A DNA stretch of 49,702 nt from positions 1 through 49,702 of the IMG/VR virus record IMGVR_UViG_3300033150_000531. One strand, given 5' to 3'. The stretch comes from a virus. The number at the start of each line of letters is the position of its first letter. Position 1 is the first letter of the stretch. Made by a program: the position numbers and the translations under genes. The notes below the pieces were generated by a model. It was not told the DNA's origin and made no database searches. It saw nothing but the letters and a program-made list of their open reading frames with translations. This document shows, in pieces, positions 9,071 through 18,823 of this stretch.

Positions 9071-9603
9071 TGGATGAGGTGCGAAGCAAAACGGATCTTT
9101 TGACGGACCTGGATTCGGGGTTTGTATCTGCTCAATGGTGTCGGAATCTCGTGCAATCTCGGATTGGTGGTTATGCATTTGTCAATGCAGATAATGAAAC
9201 TCATACGAACTCACAGGGTGGCTTCTCTTGGGTTGTGGACCCCCCCTGGGATACGCCGGAAGTTGCCTCGGATTTGGTAGATCTCGAAGTTGTTATTGAC
9301 GAAACCGCGGCACCTGTGCTCCGGATCAATGTGCATGTGGATGGTGTGTATTTGATCGGGCTTTCGACGAGTGTTCGTTCCCCGACTGGTGTCAACTGTG
9401 CCTTGGGATTATGGGTTTCAGGCGGTATGGGTGTTGTTGCGAGTCAGTGGTATCGGACCTCGACGGCAAACCTCTGGAAACACATGAACCTTGTCGGTAT
9501 GGCTCAAATTTCTGCTGGTTGCTACGTAACCCCCATCATTGATACGGATAATTATGATGTTGATTTGTTCGGGGGCCAGTTCTGGATGCGTCGTATCGGT
9601 TAG
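9070..9603 (+). CDS. Small beta-rich virion protein, jelly-roll-like, paralog 3
   Basis: 177 aa. The ATG at 9070 overlaps the previous stop (TGATG); an upstream in-frame start at 9055 is inside the previous gene and unnecessary. Strand DGVYLIGLSTSVRS and a matching C-terminal block (VGMAQISAGCYVTPII against HLMGCVKCWANCEIGFF in the previous gene) mark it as a paralog. Function as for its neighbours, inferred. Confidence 0.6.
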   Translation: MDEVRSKTDLLTDLDSGFVSAQWCRNLVQSRIGGYAFVNADNETHTNSQGGFSWVVDPPWDTPEVASDLVDLEVVIDETAAPVLRINVHVDGVYLIGLSTSVRSPTGVNCALGLWVSGGMGVVASQWYRTSTANLWKHMNLVGMAQISAGCYVTPIIDTDNYDVDLFGGQFWMRRIG

Positions 9604-9612
9604 GGGAATGTC

Positions 9613-9843
9613 ATGATTATTGGTCCCGGCTACATTTCAAGAACGCTGCAACCGGCGGTGGTCCGAACCCGCTATGGTTGGGGTCCGGTTCAAGATGGGT
9701 TTTTCTTGGAGAGATTTGGAACGGGGGCTGGTGTAACGGATCCGCTTCTTCTTCTGTACGGTTACAGAGATATCCGACTGCCGCCCTGGGAACGACCGAA
9801 ACCGGCGTTTGAGTTGCCGGAAGATCTTCTGGAGTCATCTTGA
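9613..9843 (+). CDS. Small hypothetical virion-region protein
   Basis: 76 aa, Gly/Pro/aromatic-rich (YISRTLQPAVVRTRYGWGP) with an acidic C-terminus. Preceded by TAGGGGAATGTC and placed tightly between virion genes on the same strand, so it is likely real. No family recognised and no TM segment. Confidence 0.5.
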   Translation: MIIGPGYISRTLQPAVVRTRYGWGPVQDGFFLERFGTGAGVTDPLLLLYGYRDIRLPPWERPKPAFELPEDLLESS

Positions 9844-9858
9844 GAGGGTTCGTGAACG

Positions 9859-12216
9859 ATGGATGCGAACTGGACATATCGGTTTCCGGCACCGATCGCG
9901 GATTATCGGACGGATCCAGCTTTCGTAGCGACGTTTCGATCCACGGACCTCATCGGTGTGGACGGACGGGAAACCGGCAAACTCGCACGATTTCCGGGTT
10001 TTCAGGTCGTGGATAGGCTCCCGAATGTCACGAGCTCGGGTTCTTCGCCCTTTGACGAGACACAGTTCAGTTCCGAGTTTCAGAAGTCCGGAATCGTGGA
10101 CTACCTGAAATATGTTGCAATCCAGAAAGAGGATTCTGCCTATCAACTGGAAGGCTTCGTGTACAGAACTGGCTACAACGTCTATTTCCGGTACTACGAT
10201 ACGGAGACGGGAACTTGGGGTACGTACCAAATTGATGATGAATCTGCGGGCCACATGGACGTCACGTTTGGGGGTCGCTACCTCTGGTACGTCTGCGAGC
10301 GGCTCTATGGATACACCGTGTACATGAAGGATGGGTTTTGGCATCGGGCTCAGTTCGGCCACGTTGGTATGCCAGCCCCGCTTCTGGGCCTTCAGATCAT
10401 TGAGACCTCTACGGCACCTTACGGCAAGGTGGATTTGACGGGCTTCACGGACGCGATTGTGTATGTCGGAGTTCGTTTCAAGGATTCCCGTCGTATGAAC
10501 CTCGTGAGTCCGCTTCGGGTCCAGCGTGCGATCAAGGTGGCCCCTTCTGCGGATTGGGGTTTCGTCGTCGGTTATATTCCGATCCGGCCCTACGAACTGG
10601 ACCACTACGATACGATCGAAGTCTATAGGTCTGTCAACAATGGAACTTCCTGGTATTTGGAAATCTCTCAGTGCATTCCGATCTCGAAGGGTCTCCGGGA
10701 TGGTACTCTTTCGCATTTGTGGACAGAAGGTTATCACGAGTATCCGCCGGTTCAATCCGTGGACCAGGACCAGGAGCCCTATGCTCTGATCGGATTCTGC
10801 CTAGGAGCTCCGGATGAGATCACGACGGACGAAGACGATTATTTCAATGATCGTTTGATTCCGTACCTCCGGAGCACGCTTGTTGAGGAGGGGCTCGTAC
10901 TTCAGACGACCTATGATAGTACTATTGATGATGCCGGTGACGAACCGACTGGTGATGCGATTCTGTACACGGAGGGGCTCACGTTGCTTCGTGTGGATAC
11001 GGGGCTCGAAACGTCCGGTGCCGGAGACATCTGGTATTCCAATACGTACAGGGCCGCCCCTGAGACGTTCCCATCTCTGAATATGTATCCGATCTCCAGG
11101 TCTGCGGACGTCATTCGTCGATTCGTGAAGGCCGGGGACCACATCGTGGGTCTGGCTCCCGGGCGGATTTATCGGTTCACGAGAACGGGGGCTAGCGTCG
11201 TTATCTCCCAGTTGGCGTCTGGTGTCGGTATCGAGGCCCGCCATAATGCGGACGTGTTCCAGACATCCATCGGCATCATAAGCCGGAACGGGCTCCGGAT
11301 TCTGGATCCGAGTTCCGGTGATCTGATGGTCGTGGGGGCCGTTCATAGGCTTGTGAAGGAGTGGTCCACGAGTATTGAGAATGTTCATGTCGGCTTTGAT
11401 ACGGCCCTGGGGGCCTTCGTGGTTCTAAATACGGCTCAAGAGGATGCCTTCGTTCTGTGGCCGGACACATCCTCTGTTACGAGGCTTAAGGACATGCGGT
11501 TCTCGGCTCTCACGGTGGGACCGAATCCGGGAGCCGGAACTCCGGATCAGATCTTCCTTGTGACGCCTGGTGGCCTCCTTCTGACGACGATTCAAGACAC
11601 GTCCAACGCGATGGCTATCATGCAATACCATTCGGGCTCCGGAATGACGTTCTCCGGGACCATTACGGGGGTTGTAGGATCCCTCCTGGAGGATACGAAT
11701 GCCGTTATTCCGAGCGACATGGAGGACTGCTACCTCTATATTACGTCTGGGACTTACACCGGGAACCGCTACCGAATTACGGGCACAGACCCCTCGGCCC
11801 ACCGGTACTACCTGGACCCGGCTCCTCCGGCGGACGTCGTGGGGGCGACCTACTCGATAGCCCCCGTCAAGTTCCAGTGGACCGGCTGGCCCTTGGGGGC
11901 CATGCAGCAGGGATCCGACTCGATTGCGGAGTTGTTTCACCGGAAGAATGTTCGTACAATAGGAGTTGCGATCGGGGACCTGTCCGCCGGAACGCACTAT
12001 CTGCATTTGGGTCTCCGAGAATCCCCCGACGACGACTTCCTGGTCTCCGAATCGCTTGTCGCAACGACGGAACCGGACGACTGTTTCGTGTACGTCAATG
12101 CGGCACGACCACTTCTGTTCCCAAGCCTCGTCTCTTACGAATCCAATGTGGAATTCTCGGTCCGGGCTGTGACCGTGGACGGCGATTATGAGCTCAGTCG
12201 AGAATCCGGGTCTTAA
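9859..12216 (+). CDS. Tail nozzle / tail tubular protein B-like
   Basis: 785 aa, almost entirely beta, with repeating Gly-aromatic strands and turns (for example VDLTGFTDAIVYVGVRF, HIVGLAPGRIYRFTRTG, IGIISRNGLRILDPSSGDL) in the manner of beta-propeller nozzle proteins of short-tailed phages (tail tubular B, gp12-like). Length agrees with that family. It lies after the connector and before the inner proteins, the expected order. In short tails this protein forms the hexameric tube end and carries the spikes. No enzymatic motif seen. Confidence 0.7.
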   Translation: MDANWTYRFPAPIADYRTDPAFVATFRSTDLIGVDGRETGKLARFPGFQVVDRLPNVTSSGSSPFDETQFSSEFQKSGIVDYLKYVAIQKEDSAYQLEGFVYRTGYNVYFRYYDTETGTWGTYQIDDESAGHMDVTFGGRYLWYVCERLYGYTVYMKDGFWHRAQFGHVGMPAPLLGLQIIETSTAPYGKVDLTGFTDAIVYVGVRFKDSRRMNLVSPLRVQRAIKVAPSADWGFVVGYIPIRPYELDHYDTIEVYRSVNNGTSWYLEISQCIPISKGLRDGTLSHLWTEGYHEYPPVQSVDQDQEPYALIGFCLGAPDEITTDEDDYFNDRLIPYLRSTLVEEGLVLQTTYDSTIDDAGDEPTGDAILYTEGLTLLRVDTGLETSGAGDIWYSNTYRAAPETFPSLNMYPISRSADVIRRFVKAGDHIVGLAPGRIYRFTRTGASVVISQLASGVGIEARHNADVFQTSIGIISRNGLRILDPSSGDLMVVGAVHRLVKEWSTSIENVHVGFDTALGAFVVLNTAQEDAFVLWPDTSSVTRLKDMRFSALTVGPNPGAGTPDQIFLVTPGGLLLTTIQDTSNAMAIMQYHSGSGMTFSGTITGVVGSLLEDTNAVIPSDMEDCYLYITSGTYTGNRYRITGTDPSAHRYYLDPAPPADVVGATYSIAPVKFQWTGWPLGAMQQGSDSIAELFHRKNVRTIGVAIGDLSAGTHYLHLGLRESPDDDFLVSESLVATTEPDDCFVYVNAARPLLFPSLVSYESNVEFSVRAVTVDGDYELSRESGS

Positions 12217-12241
12217 TGGATTTGATTGAGAGGGTTCGACG

Positions 12242-14026
12242 ATGCCTAATCCTCAACCTCGACGCACAACGTTGATTGACATTGCTTTCAATCCGAAAGC
12301 TCGAGCTCGATGGTGGTATGAATTAACGGGCCTCCAGACGCCTGGATGGGATGAATGGCCCGTCATCAACCCCGATGCTCGCGTGTACCAGAACCACCCA
12401 TCTCAGGGGGGTGGAACTGCTCCTGCGTCTAGTGGTTCGTCTAGTGGTTCGTCCAGTAGTCCATCCAGTAGTTCATCCAGTAGTTCGTCTGGAGAGGCTA
12501 CAGTGGAACGGATTTTCGATAGACCAGGGCCTCAATATAGTCCCAGTCCGAATCTGAAGTTTGATAAACCTCAGAATGTTCCCCCTCCAGGAATGAATCC
12601 AAATCTGGTGGATTACGCGAATCCGGAAGATCGTCCGAATCGAAAATGGACTCTGGACCTTATCGAGGACATCAAGAATGCCCAGATCTCCGGGGCGTTG
12701 CCGACCGTGAGTGGAAGTGGCCCGTCTCTGGCGACTCTGAATCCTCAGAGTCCCACGGACGTCCTTGAGGCGTTCCGGGAAAGTGGCTTGCCGATCGACC
12801 GGTTGGCATCGTCGGAACCCGTATATTATGACCCTCGTATTGACGACAAAAAACCACTTCTGGAGTGGCTGACGAATTCGATGTATGAAGCTGCCGGGAA
12901 AGACCCCCGGGCACAACGGATCGCAACCGCCCTCTTCAATGACTTGATCGAATCTATAGAGCATACGAACCGGCAGGCTCTTCTGACGCGACTTTTCGCC
13001 AAGTCGATTTCGGATGCTGAAACAAATCGAGCGGACACACTTCGTTCGGACATAAATAAGATCTTCGGTGGTAGTCCGGAGAACGCGCGTTGGCTCATCC
13101 GTAAATTGGGTGAGGAAGATAAAAATTTGGCCGGTCAAATCTACCACCAGACGCTTTCGACGACAGAAGCTGCCATGAATGATGTCATGGAAACTACAAA
13201 GTCCGTAATCGGAGAGGCGTCCGAGCGGTTGGAGTCCGGGCTGAGCGACATTAAGGAACTCAAAGCCCAGACGCTCGCGGAGTTCAGGAATGATACGGCC
13301 CGAGCCGTCGATGTTCAACGAAATGCGATCAAGGCCAACTTCAATCAGCAACGTCAGCAATTGCTTCAGAATCTCCAGGCGTCCGGTATCTCCTTGGATA
13401 GTCCACAGGCCCAAATTGCTCTTACGAACCTCAACATGCAGGAAGCTCAACAGGTCGGCCAAATCGCTAATCAAGCTTGGCTGAAATACAACCGGGATCG
13501 TGCAAATATGGCGGCTACCTATGATACTCTGATCTCCGATGTTACGAAGACACTAATGGAAGATACCACAAGACTTGCAACCACGGGAGCGGAAGTTGCT
13601 TTGGAAGTTGGAAAAACGAAATCCTGGGTTATGGAAGAAACCGGAAAGAATTACGGTGCTCTCGTCAGTGATATCGACAAGTGGGTGGTGCAGGAGACCA
13701 ATCGGCTTGGTCAAGTTTATTCATCGGTTCGGGTTGCTGCCGATAGTTTGGAGCAAGCCGGGTTTGGTATCATGGCCGATGGTTTTCGGATGGCCCTCGA
13801 ATACGATAAGTGGGTTCCGATGACGCCATTGGTCCAAAGTGTCATGGGAACATTCATGGCACTCCAAGATCGAGACCTGGCTCACTTGTTCAACTTTATA
13901 AATCTTGGTTTGAACATTTGGAATACATTCAAAGGTAACAGTGGTGGTGGCAGTGGGAGTTCAGGCTCTGCCGAGGCCAATATGTGGACGAATACGGCCC
14001 TTGCTGGTCTTGGAATTCTATTGTGA
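12242..14026 (+). CDS. Inner virion / ejection protein with Ser-rich linker
   Basis: 594 aa. An N-terminal 60-residue globular segment is followed by a Gly/Ser linker (about residues 60-85, coded by tandem AGTGGTTCGTCT/CCAGTAGT units), then long helices with heptad character (about 240-480; EFRNDTARAVDVQRNAIKANF region) and a Gly/Ser-rich C-terminal end with a short hydrophobic tail. Such long helical proteins after the nozzle are typical of the internal core or ejectosome of podoviruses. No peptidoglycan hydrolase motif is visible. Neighbouring spacing (10-25 bases) shows one operon. Confidence 0.6.
   Translation: MPNPQPRRTTLIDIAFNPKARARWWYELTGLQTPGWDEWPVINPDARVYQNHPSQGGGTAPASSGSSSGSSSSPSSSSSSSSSGEATVERIFDRPGPQYSPSPNLKFDKPQNVPPPGMNPNLVDYANPEDRPNRKWTLDLIEDIKNAQISGALPTVSGSGPSLATLNPQSPTDVLEAFRESGLPIDRLASSEPVYYDPRIDDKKPLLEWLTNSMYEAAGKDPRAQRIATALFNDLIESIEHTNRQALLTRLFAKSISDAETNRADTLRSDINKIFGGSPENARWLIRKLGEEDKNLAGQIYHQTLSTTEAAMNDVMETTKSVIGEASERLESGLSDIKELKAQTLAEFRNDTARAVDVQRNAIKANFNQQRQQLLQNLQASGISLDSPQAQIALTNLNMQEAQQVGQIANQAWLKYNRDRANMAATYDTLISDVTKTLMEDTTRLATTGAEVALEVGKTKSWVMEETGKNYGALVSDIDKWVVQETNRLGQVYSSVRVAADSLEQAGFGIMADGFRMALEYDKWVPMTPLVQSVMGTFMALQDRDLAHLFNFINLGLNIWNTFKGNSGGGSGSSGSAEANMWTNTALAGLGILL
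12424..12493 (+). repeat. Tandem Ser-codon repeat
   Basis: Repeated 9-12 base units (TCTAGTGGTTCG, then TCCAGTAGT) encode the poly-Ser/Gly linker of the inner virion protein. Copy number could vary by slippage and alter linker length. It lies inside coding sequence and stays in frame. Confidence 0.75.
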
Positions 14027-14036
14027 GGTATAGTCG

Positions 14037-15554
14037 ATGGTGAATGGACGAGTTGATCCGAATGCGGTATTGCTTCCGGGTGGAACCGGCTTCGAGGAAG
14101 GCCAGAAAGCCATTAACCCAACTTCGATGGGTGCCATGCAACGAGCGGCTGATACGCTTATTTACTCGTTGCGGGACATAGCCAAGGAACGTGCTCGTGC
14201 TCGTGAGGCTGCGGCCGAACGCGAGCATGAACTGAAGATGCAAGCCCTGAAGCAGTCCAATGACATGGCTCAGTTCATACTCGGTGAAGTCATGGAAAAC
14301 AAGCGGCTCCAGAAACAACTGGAGGCCCAGCAAGAACTCACCATTCAGACGAACCGGACTCGTGAAAGAATCGCCAAGATGGGAATCGTCGGGGACTTGG
14401 TTCGGAATACGAAGGGTTACAGTGGTACGGCTGTTACAGTTCAGGGTGCCATAGAGAAAGCCAAGTTTATGTCCGGCCTCGCGGGTGCGATCAAGGAGTT
14501 CGTTTCCAAAACGAAAACTGCTGAGGCGATTAGCAGTGATCCGACCCTGAACGCTGCCACGGAACGAGTGAAAAGCATGATGGGCGGTCAAGCTAGGGTT
14601 CCAGGAACTTCTGGGGTCACGGCACCGGGGCAGATGGATCGTTTGAGTGCACCGCCCGTACCCTCCGGTGGTGTCAGTCCCCAAAGCCAACCGGGACGTT
14701 CTTCCGTGTCTCCGGAAGCATTCCGGACCGGCTCTGCGGCCCCTATGGATAACGAGCTTGTGGCTCTTCTGAAGCAGCAACGTCCGAACGAGACTCAACG
14801 AAAGATTCAGGAAACTCGTCTCCAGTTTGGGGCCGGAATCGCGGACGGTATTCAAAAGGGGCAACGAGAACTCGTCAACGCGATGGGTTGGAACTTCTCC
14901 GAGGCTCTGAACCCGCCTATCGTCGTTGATCTTGTGGACCCCCAAAAGGGTTGGGCTTCTCTCTGGGATACGATTAGTCAGCTTCCGAGCGCCAAGGCGG
15001 GAGCGACCGGCCAGATGATGCGGCGGATTGTCGAGGCTTTTCAGGATCCTCAGAAAGCCATCGACCCCGCCCTCATGGGTAAGTTTCCGCCCGGACTCGT
15101 TTTCGGGACTGCCAACACCCTGGACAACATCGCCGTCGGTCTTTTCGGTAAAGCCCAGGCCGTTAAGGATCCCCAGCTACAGAGGGCTTACGAGGGCTTT
15201 GCGGAAGAGATCGCTCAGCTTACACCTCGAATGCGGCAAAATTACTTGAGGGCAGCATCGGGATACATGAGTGTCACCCCGAATGACTTAGAAGATTTCG
15301 CTTCCGGAGATCCGGATCGCATGTTGGCCGCGGCTACTCGGCTCGAAGCTCGTGCGAACCAGACGCTTAATGGGCTCATGAGTCTCGATCGTGCCAAGCT
15401 GGAAGCCATGATCCGTGCTGAGCGACAAATGGATATCCTGGACCAACTGAAATTCTATAATGATGCCCTTGAGTCAATTTATACCGGCAACCTTGAGACG
15501 TTCCAAAAACAGTACGAAGAAGAACTCCGGAAGCGAGGGCTATTGCCTGATTAA
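14037..15554 (+). CDS. Inner virion / ejection protein, coiled-coil
   Basis: 505 aa. Residues 40-115 form a highly charged coiled coil (ERARAREAAAEREHELKMQ), followed by a Pro/Ser/Gln-rich linker (about 195-245) and a second helical domain to the C-terminus ending in KQYEEELRKRGLLPD. Composition and order match phage inner-core proteins. No catalytic motif seen. Ten bases separate it from the gene before. Confidence 0.55.
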   Translation: MVNGRVDPNAVLLPGGTGFEEGQKAINPTSMGAMQRAADTLIYSLRDIAKERARAREAAAEREHELKMQALKQSNDMAQFILGEVMENKRLQKQLEAQQELTIQTNRTRERIAKMGIVGDLVRNTKGYSGTAVTVQGAIEKAKFMSGLAGAIKEFVSKTKTAEAISSDPTLNAATERVKSMMGGQARVPGTSGVTAPGQMDRLSAPPVPSGGVSPQSQPGRSSVSPEAFRTGSAAPMDNELVALLKQQRPNETQRKIQETRLQFGAGIADGIQKGQRELVNAMGWNFSEALNPPIVVDLVDPQKGWASLWDTISQLPSAKAGATGQMMRRIVEAFQDPQKAIDPALMGKFPPGLVFGTANTLDNIAVGLFGKAQAVKDPQLQRAYEGFAEEIAQLTPRMRQNYLRAASGYMSVTPNDLEDFASGDPDRMLAAATRLEARANQTLNGLMSLDRAKLEAMIRAERQMDILDQLKFYNDALESIYTGNLETFQKQYEEELRKRGLLPD

Positions 15555-15569
15555 CGTGGAGAATCGCTG

Positions 15570-16589
15570 ATGGCCACGATCATGAAATCTCGAAATCGAA
15601 ATGAGGCATCGGAGGCGTTTCATCCGCTTCTCCTGGAGAAAACGAGCCGCCCGAGTTCTACGGAAGAGCGACTTGCGGACGCTTTCATCCAGCAACGACT
15701 GCGGGAGGCCGGTCTGGGTGCCTCGACGTTTGCGGAAGTACCTCCGATGACGGTCGATTTGGAGGATGTCGAACCCCTGAATCCGGAGCAGGAAGCCATG
15801 TCGGAACGGGGCCGCGGAGAACTTTTGGGTCGCGTCGGGCTTCGATCCCTCCGGAATCTGGGTCTTGGCCTCGGATGGCCCGGCATCGGTACGGGGCTTG
15901 CGGCTCTGGATCAGGCCAAGATGCTCAAGGATCTTGCGTCGTCTGAAAATCTTGAGAAAGCCTATGAGAAGATTCAGCCCGTCGGCAAGTCCGAGATGGC
16001 CCTTGCGTTCATCCCGATCGCCGGTGGTGTCAAGTTCGTTGGCAAAGGTGGCAAGCTGGTCAAAGGTGCCACGAAACTGGTCGGTAAAGGTGGAAAGGCC
16101 ACTGGAGCTCTAAAGAAAGTTGGGGAGCTCGCAGCGAAGGCCGGGACCGCAGCCTCGAAAACAAAACAAGCCGCCGGAACCATTGGTCGCTTGCTCACGA
16201 AGGGAGCCTTCACGATCGGTGGGCTCGCGGGGGCTATCGGTATCGGTGGCCGCTACGTTGTCCCGTGGGTCGCCGAATCTCTCCGGGAAGCCAAGCGAGC
16301 CATCAAGGGTGAACCCTCTGGGGCGGAACTGAGGGAGATGGGCCGAAGGGAGGCCGAACGAGCTTTTACCCAAGAACTCCTGGAAGCCCGAAATCGACAA
16401 TTGGAACTGGAACTGAGAGAGCAACAACAACGGCTTGCCCAGATGATGTACTTCCATCTTCTAGAGCGGCAAATGGAACTCAACCGTCTGAGCGAAGCCG
16501 AAAAGCAACGAGCTCGTAGTGAACTCCGTGAGGCATTCCAAGCCTACACGGAACGGTACTTGGACGATCTTCGAGCCTTGACGGAGTGA
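15570..16589 (+). CDS. Inner virion protein with amphipathic, possibly membrane-active region
   Basis: 339 aa. Residues about 145-215 are a Gly/Lys/Ala-rich segment with KGGKLVKGATKLVGKGGKAT-type repeats followed by a weakly hydrophobic stretch (FTIGGLAGAIGIGGRYVVPW, about 211-230). The C-terminal 80 residues are an intense Glu/Arg/Gln coiled coil. This mix suits an ejected protein that inserts into the host envelope. Family not recognised. Confidence 0.55.
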   Translation: MATIMKSRNRNEASEAFHPLLLEKTSRPSSTEERLADAFIQQRLREAGLGASTFAEVPPMTVDLEDVEPLNPEQEAMSERGRGELLGRVGLRSLRNLGLGLGWPGIGTGLAALDQAKMLKDLASSENLEKAYEKIQPVGKSEMALAFIPIAGGVKFVGKGGKLVKGATKLVGKGGKATGALKKVGELAAKAGTAASKTKQAAGTIGRLLTKGAFTIGGLAGAIGIGGRYVVPWVAESLREAKRAIKGEPSGAELREMGRREAERAFTQELLEARNRQLELELREQQQRLAQMMYFHLLERQMELNRLSEAEKQRARSELREAFQAYTERYLDDLRALTE

Positions 16590-16599
16590 AGTAACACCG

Positions 16600-18777
16600 A
16601 TGGCTACAAAACGAACAAGATCAACAAAACCTACAGCATCCATGAAGGCACCTACGAGAAAAAAATCAGCCTCGAAACGGACCGCAGCTAGGTCCTTGCC
16701 GTCGGAGCTCAAAGAGGTCATTCGAAAAGTCGAAGAAGCAACCACGAAAGCAAAAGCTCAGCAAGCTATAGAGGCTGTTCGGGGTCTTTCGTCGTCCAGC
16801 TTCAAGGGCACCGAGGAACTTATGCACTTGCTTGAGACGATTGGGGCGGATCCCGTTCTATTGCGAGCAATCCATCAGGCCCGAATCCGAGCCGCCTCCA
16901 TCCTTCTCGATCACCTGGAAGATATCAGGAAAGGTCGCATCGAGGATGTTCTGGACGAAGCACAGAAAGCCATCAAGGACGTACTGATGGCTGCCCAGGA
17001 CCGGATGCATGGTCGTCTCCATCCGGAACTGCTTAAGGACGTTCAGAAAACCCTCGTCATCGAACTCAAGGGCCGGGCTTGGCAGGGTGAACTTGTCCAG
17101 TACTTCGATGATGTTGGGATCAGGCTCGAAAAATCGACTAAAAACGTCTTTAAGCAGGTCAGCACGGATCTCCACAAACAAGTTAAAAAGGCTTTCGATA
17201 AGGATATCAAAGAGCAAGCTCGGAAACAACTGAAGTTCACCAAGGAACAGGAGGCCAAATATCTTCAGTCGCCTCCGGAAGAAGCTGCGGAAGAAGTCAC
17301 GTCGAAGCTGAAGCAGTTAGGGTCCCGGAAGACGGCTGCAAAGGCTACGAAGGTTACGAAGGTTGTGGAAGCTACCGAAGAAGCTGTTGAGAAGGCTGTC
17401 TCGAAAGCCAAAGGTGCCGCTTCTGCTACGACCAAACTTGCGAAACTCGGAAAAAAAGGAAAAGCTTCGGCCACCAAAGGTACCGTTACGTCCACAGTTG
17501 CCAAAGCTACCAGAACCGCTAAAGCCGTCGAAAGTGAACCCCTAGCAGCCGTTAAGCGGCTTGTCGAGAGTCGCCCCCGAAACGTCGATAAGTATGTAGC
17601 CGCCGACATCGCGGAAGACTTGGTGGGCTATCAAGAGCTCCTGGCCGACCTATCCGATACGCTTGCAGGCGGATTTGTCAAAGAGGACCTCAAATTCTCC
17701 GCCAACCAGGTCCGCCGCATGATGAACGAGATCGAGGCCCACGCCAAGACGCTCGGGCTCTCGGACGAGGTAGCTACGGCTCTCAAGGGGATCAAGGCTC
17801 GACTTCCGGCAGCCGCCAAAGATGCCGAAGTCCTCAAGTCCGTCACGGACGATCTGCTGGTCGTAGCGTCTGCTCTCGGGGCTCATGTCGGTGCTGGGGC
17901 CGCAGGGATTGGAGCAAGACTCTCAAAATCTACGAAACGGACCTCGACACCAACACCAGCACCAACACCTGAGGTTTCCGAGGCTCCTGAGGCTTCCGAG
18001 GCACCGAAGACACCGGAACCCAAGCCGAAAGCCGGTCGGTCCAGAAAGCCGACGAAGCAAGAACAGCTACGACAAAAGAAGCTTCAGACGCTCACGGAAG
18101 AGGTTGAAAAGGTCCGCCGAAAACAGGCCGCTCAACAGGTGAAACAACGAACGGCCCGAAAACCGGTCCAGGAAGTAGCCGAGGAAGCTACTGAGCAGAC
18201 CCTCAAGAGGACCGGTCGAAAGGCGGTAGGAGAAGTCACCGAGCAGACGGTCAAGCAACTTGCCAAAAAGGGCCTCCTGAGACGACTCGGAGGCAAGCTC
18301 TTCGGTGCGGCAGCCGTTCTCACGCTGCCTTGGGATATCGAGTTCGCGGCTGAGGGGATCCGTCACGGTTACGAGACGATCAAGACTGGTCGAGATCCTC
18401 TCAAGGAGGCGGAGCTCGAAGCCAAGCGTCGTCGGGCTATAGAACTCTTCGGTGAACTGGAAGCTCGCCTGGAAATGGACCGAAAGGCCCGGCAGATCGA
18501 GGACATCGTTCAGGAGCGGGCAGAACTTCTGGCGACGAAGGCTCCATCCGTGGCCCGGATTTTGGCCGGTCTGCCGCTTGTCACGAAGTCCGAGGTCGTC
18601 GTGGGTGGACCGAAACCCAACACGAGACCCATTTTCGATTTCGCAAGGTTGTCGGCGAAGTTGCAGGGGCTCCCGATGGAAGCCGAGGATGCGGCCTGGG
18701 AAGCCTTGATCCGACGTCTTGAAATGGGAGTCGAAGCCCCCGTGGGTACCCCTGGCCTCCAGGAGTCCTTGCCCTAA
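16600..18777 (+). CDS. Large basic inner virion protein with histone H1-like segment
   Basis: 725 aa. The N-terminus is Lys/Thr/Arg-rich (MATKRTRSTKPTASMKAP). A middle region (about 245-310) is Ala/Lys/Thr-rich with repeated AKATK/AVEKA units like the tails of histone H1 or DNA-compacting proteins. Another Pro/Glu/Lys linker spans about 448-480, and one weakly hydrophobic helix is near 567-580 (LFGAAAVLTLPWDIEF). It likely packs around or travels with the DNA end and is ejected; this is inference from composition and from its place among inner proteins. Confidence 0.55.
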   Translation: MATKRTRSTKPTASMKAPTRKKSASKRTAARSLPSELKEVIRKVEEATTKAKAQQAIEAVRGLSSSSFKGTEELMHLLETIGADPVLLRAIHQARIRAASILLDHLEDIRKGRIEDVLDEAQKAIKDVLMAAQDRMHGRLHPELLKDVQKTLVIELKGRAWQGELVQYFDDVGIRLEKSTKNVFKQVSTDLHKQVKKAFDKDIKEQARKQLKFTKEQEAKYLQSPPEEAAEEVTSKLKQLGSRKTAAKATKVTKVVEATEEAVEKAVSKAKGAASATTKLAKLGKKGKASATKGTVTSTVAKATRTAKAVESEPLAAVKRLVESRPRNVDKYVAADIAEDLVGYQELLADLSDTLAGGFVKEDLKFSANQVRRMMNEIEAHAKTLGLSDEVATALKGIKARLPAAAKDAEVLKSVTDDLLVVASALGAHVGAGAAGIGARLSKSTKRTSTPTPAPTPEVSEAPEASEAPKTPEPKPKAGRSRKPTKQEQLRQKKLQTLTEEVEKVRRKQAAQQVKQRTARKPVQEVAEEATEQTLKRTGRKAVGEVTEQTVKQLAKKGLLRRLGGKLFGAAAVLTLPWDIEFAAEGIRHGYETIKTGRDPLKEAELEAKRRRAIELFGELEARLEMDRKARQIEDIVQERAELLATKAPSVARILAGLPLVTKSEVVVGGPKPNTRPIFDFARLSAKLQGLPMEAEDAAWEALIRRLEMGVEAPVGTPGLQESLP

Positions 18778-18823
18778 GTCCTTATAAGCTCTCAAGTCTT
18801 CGTAGTCTGGAGCCTAGATTACG

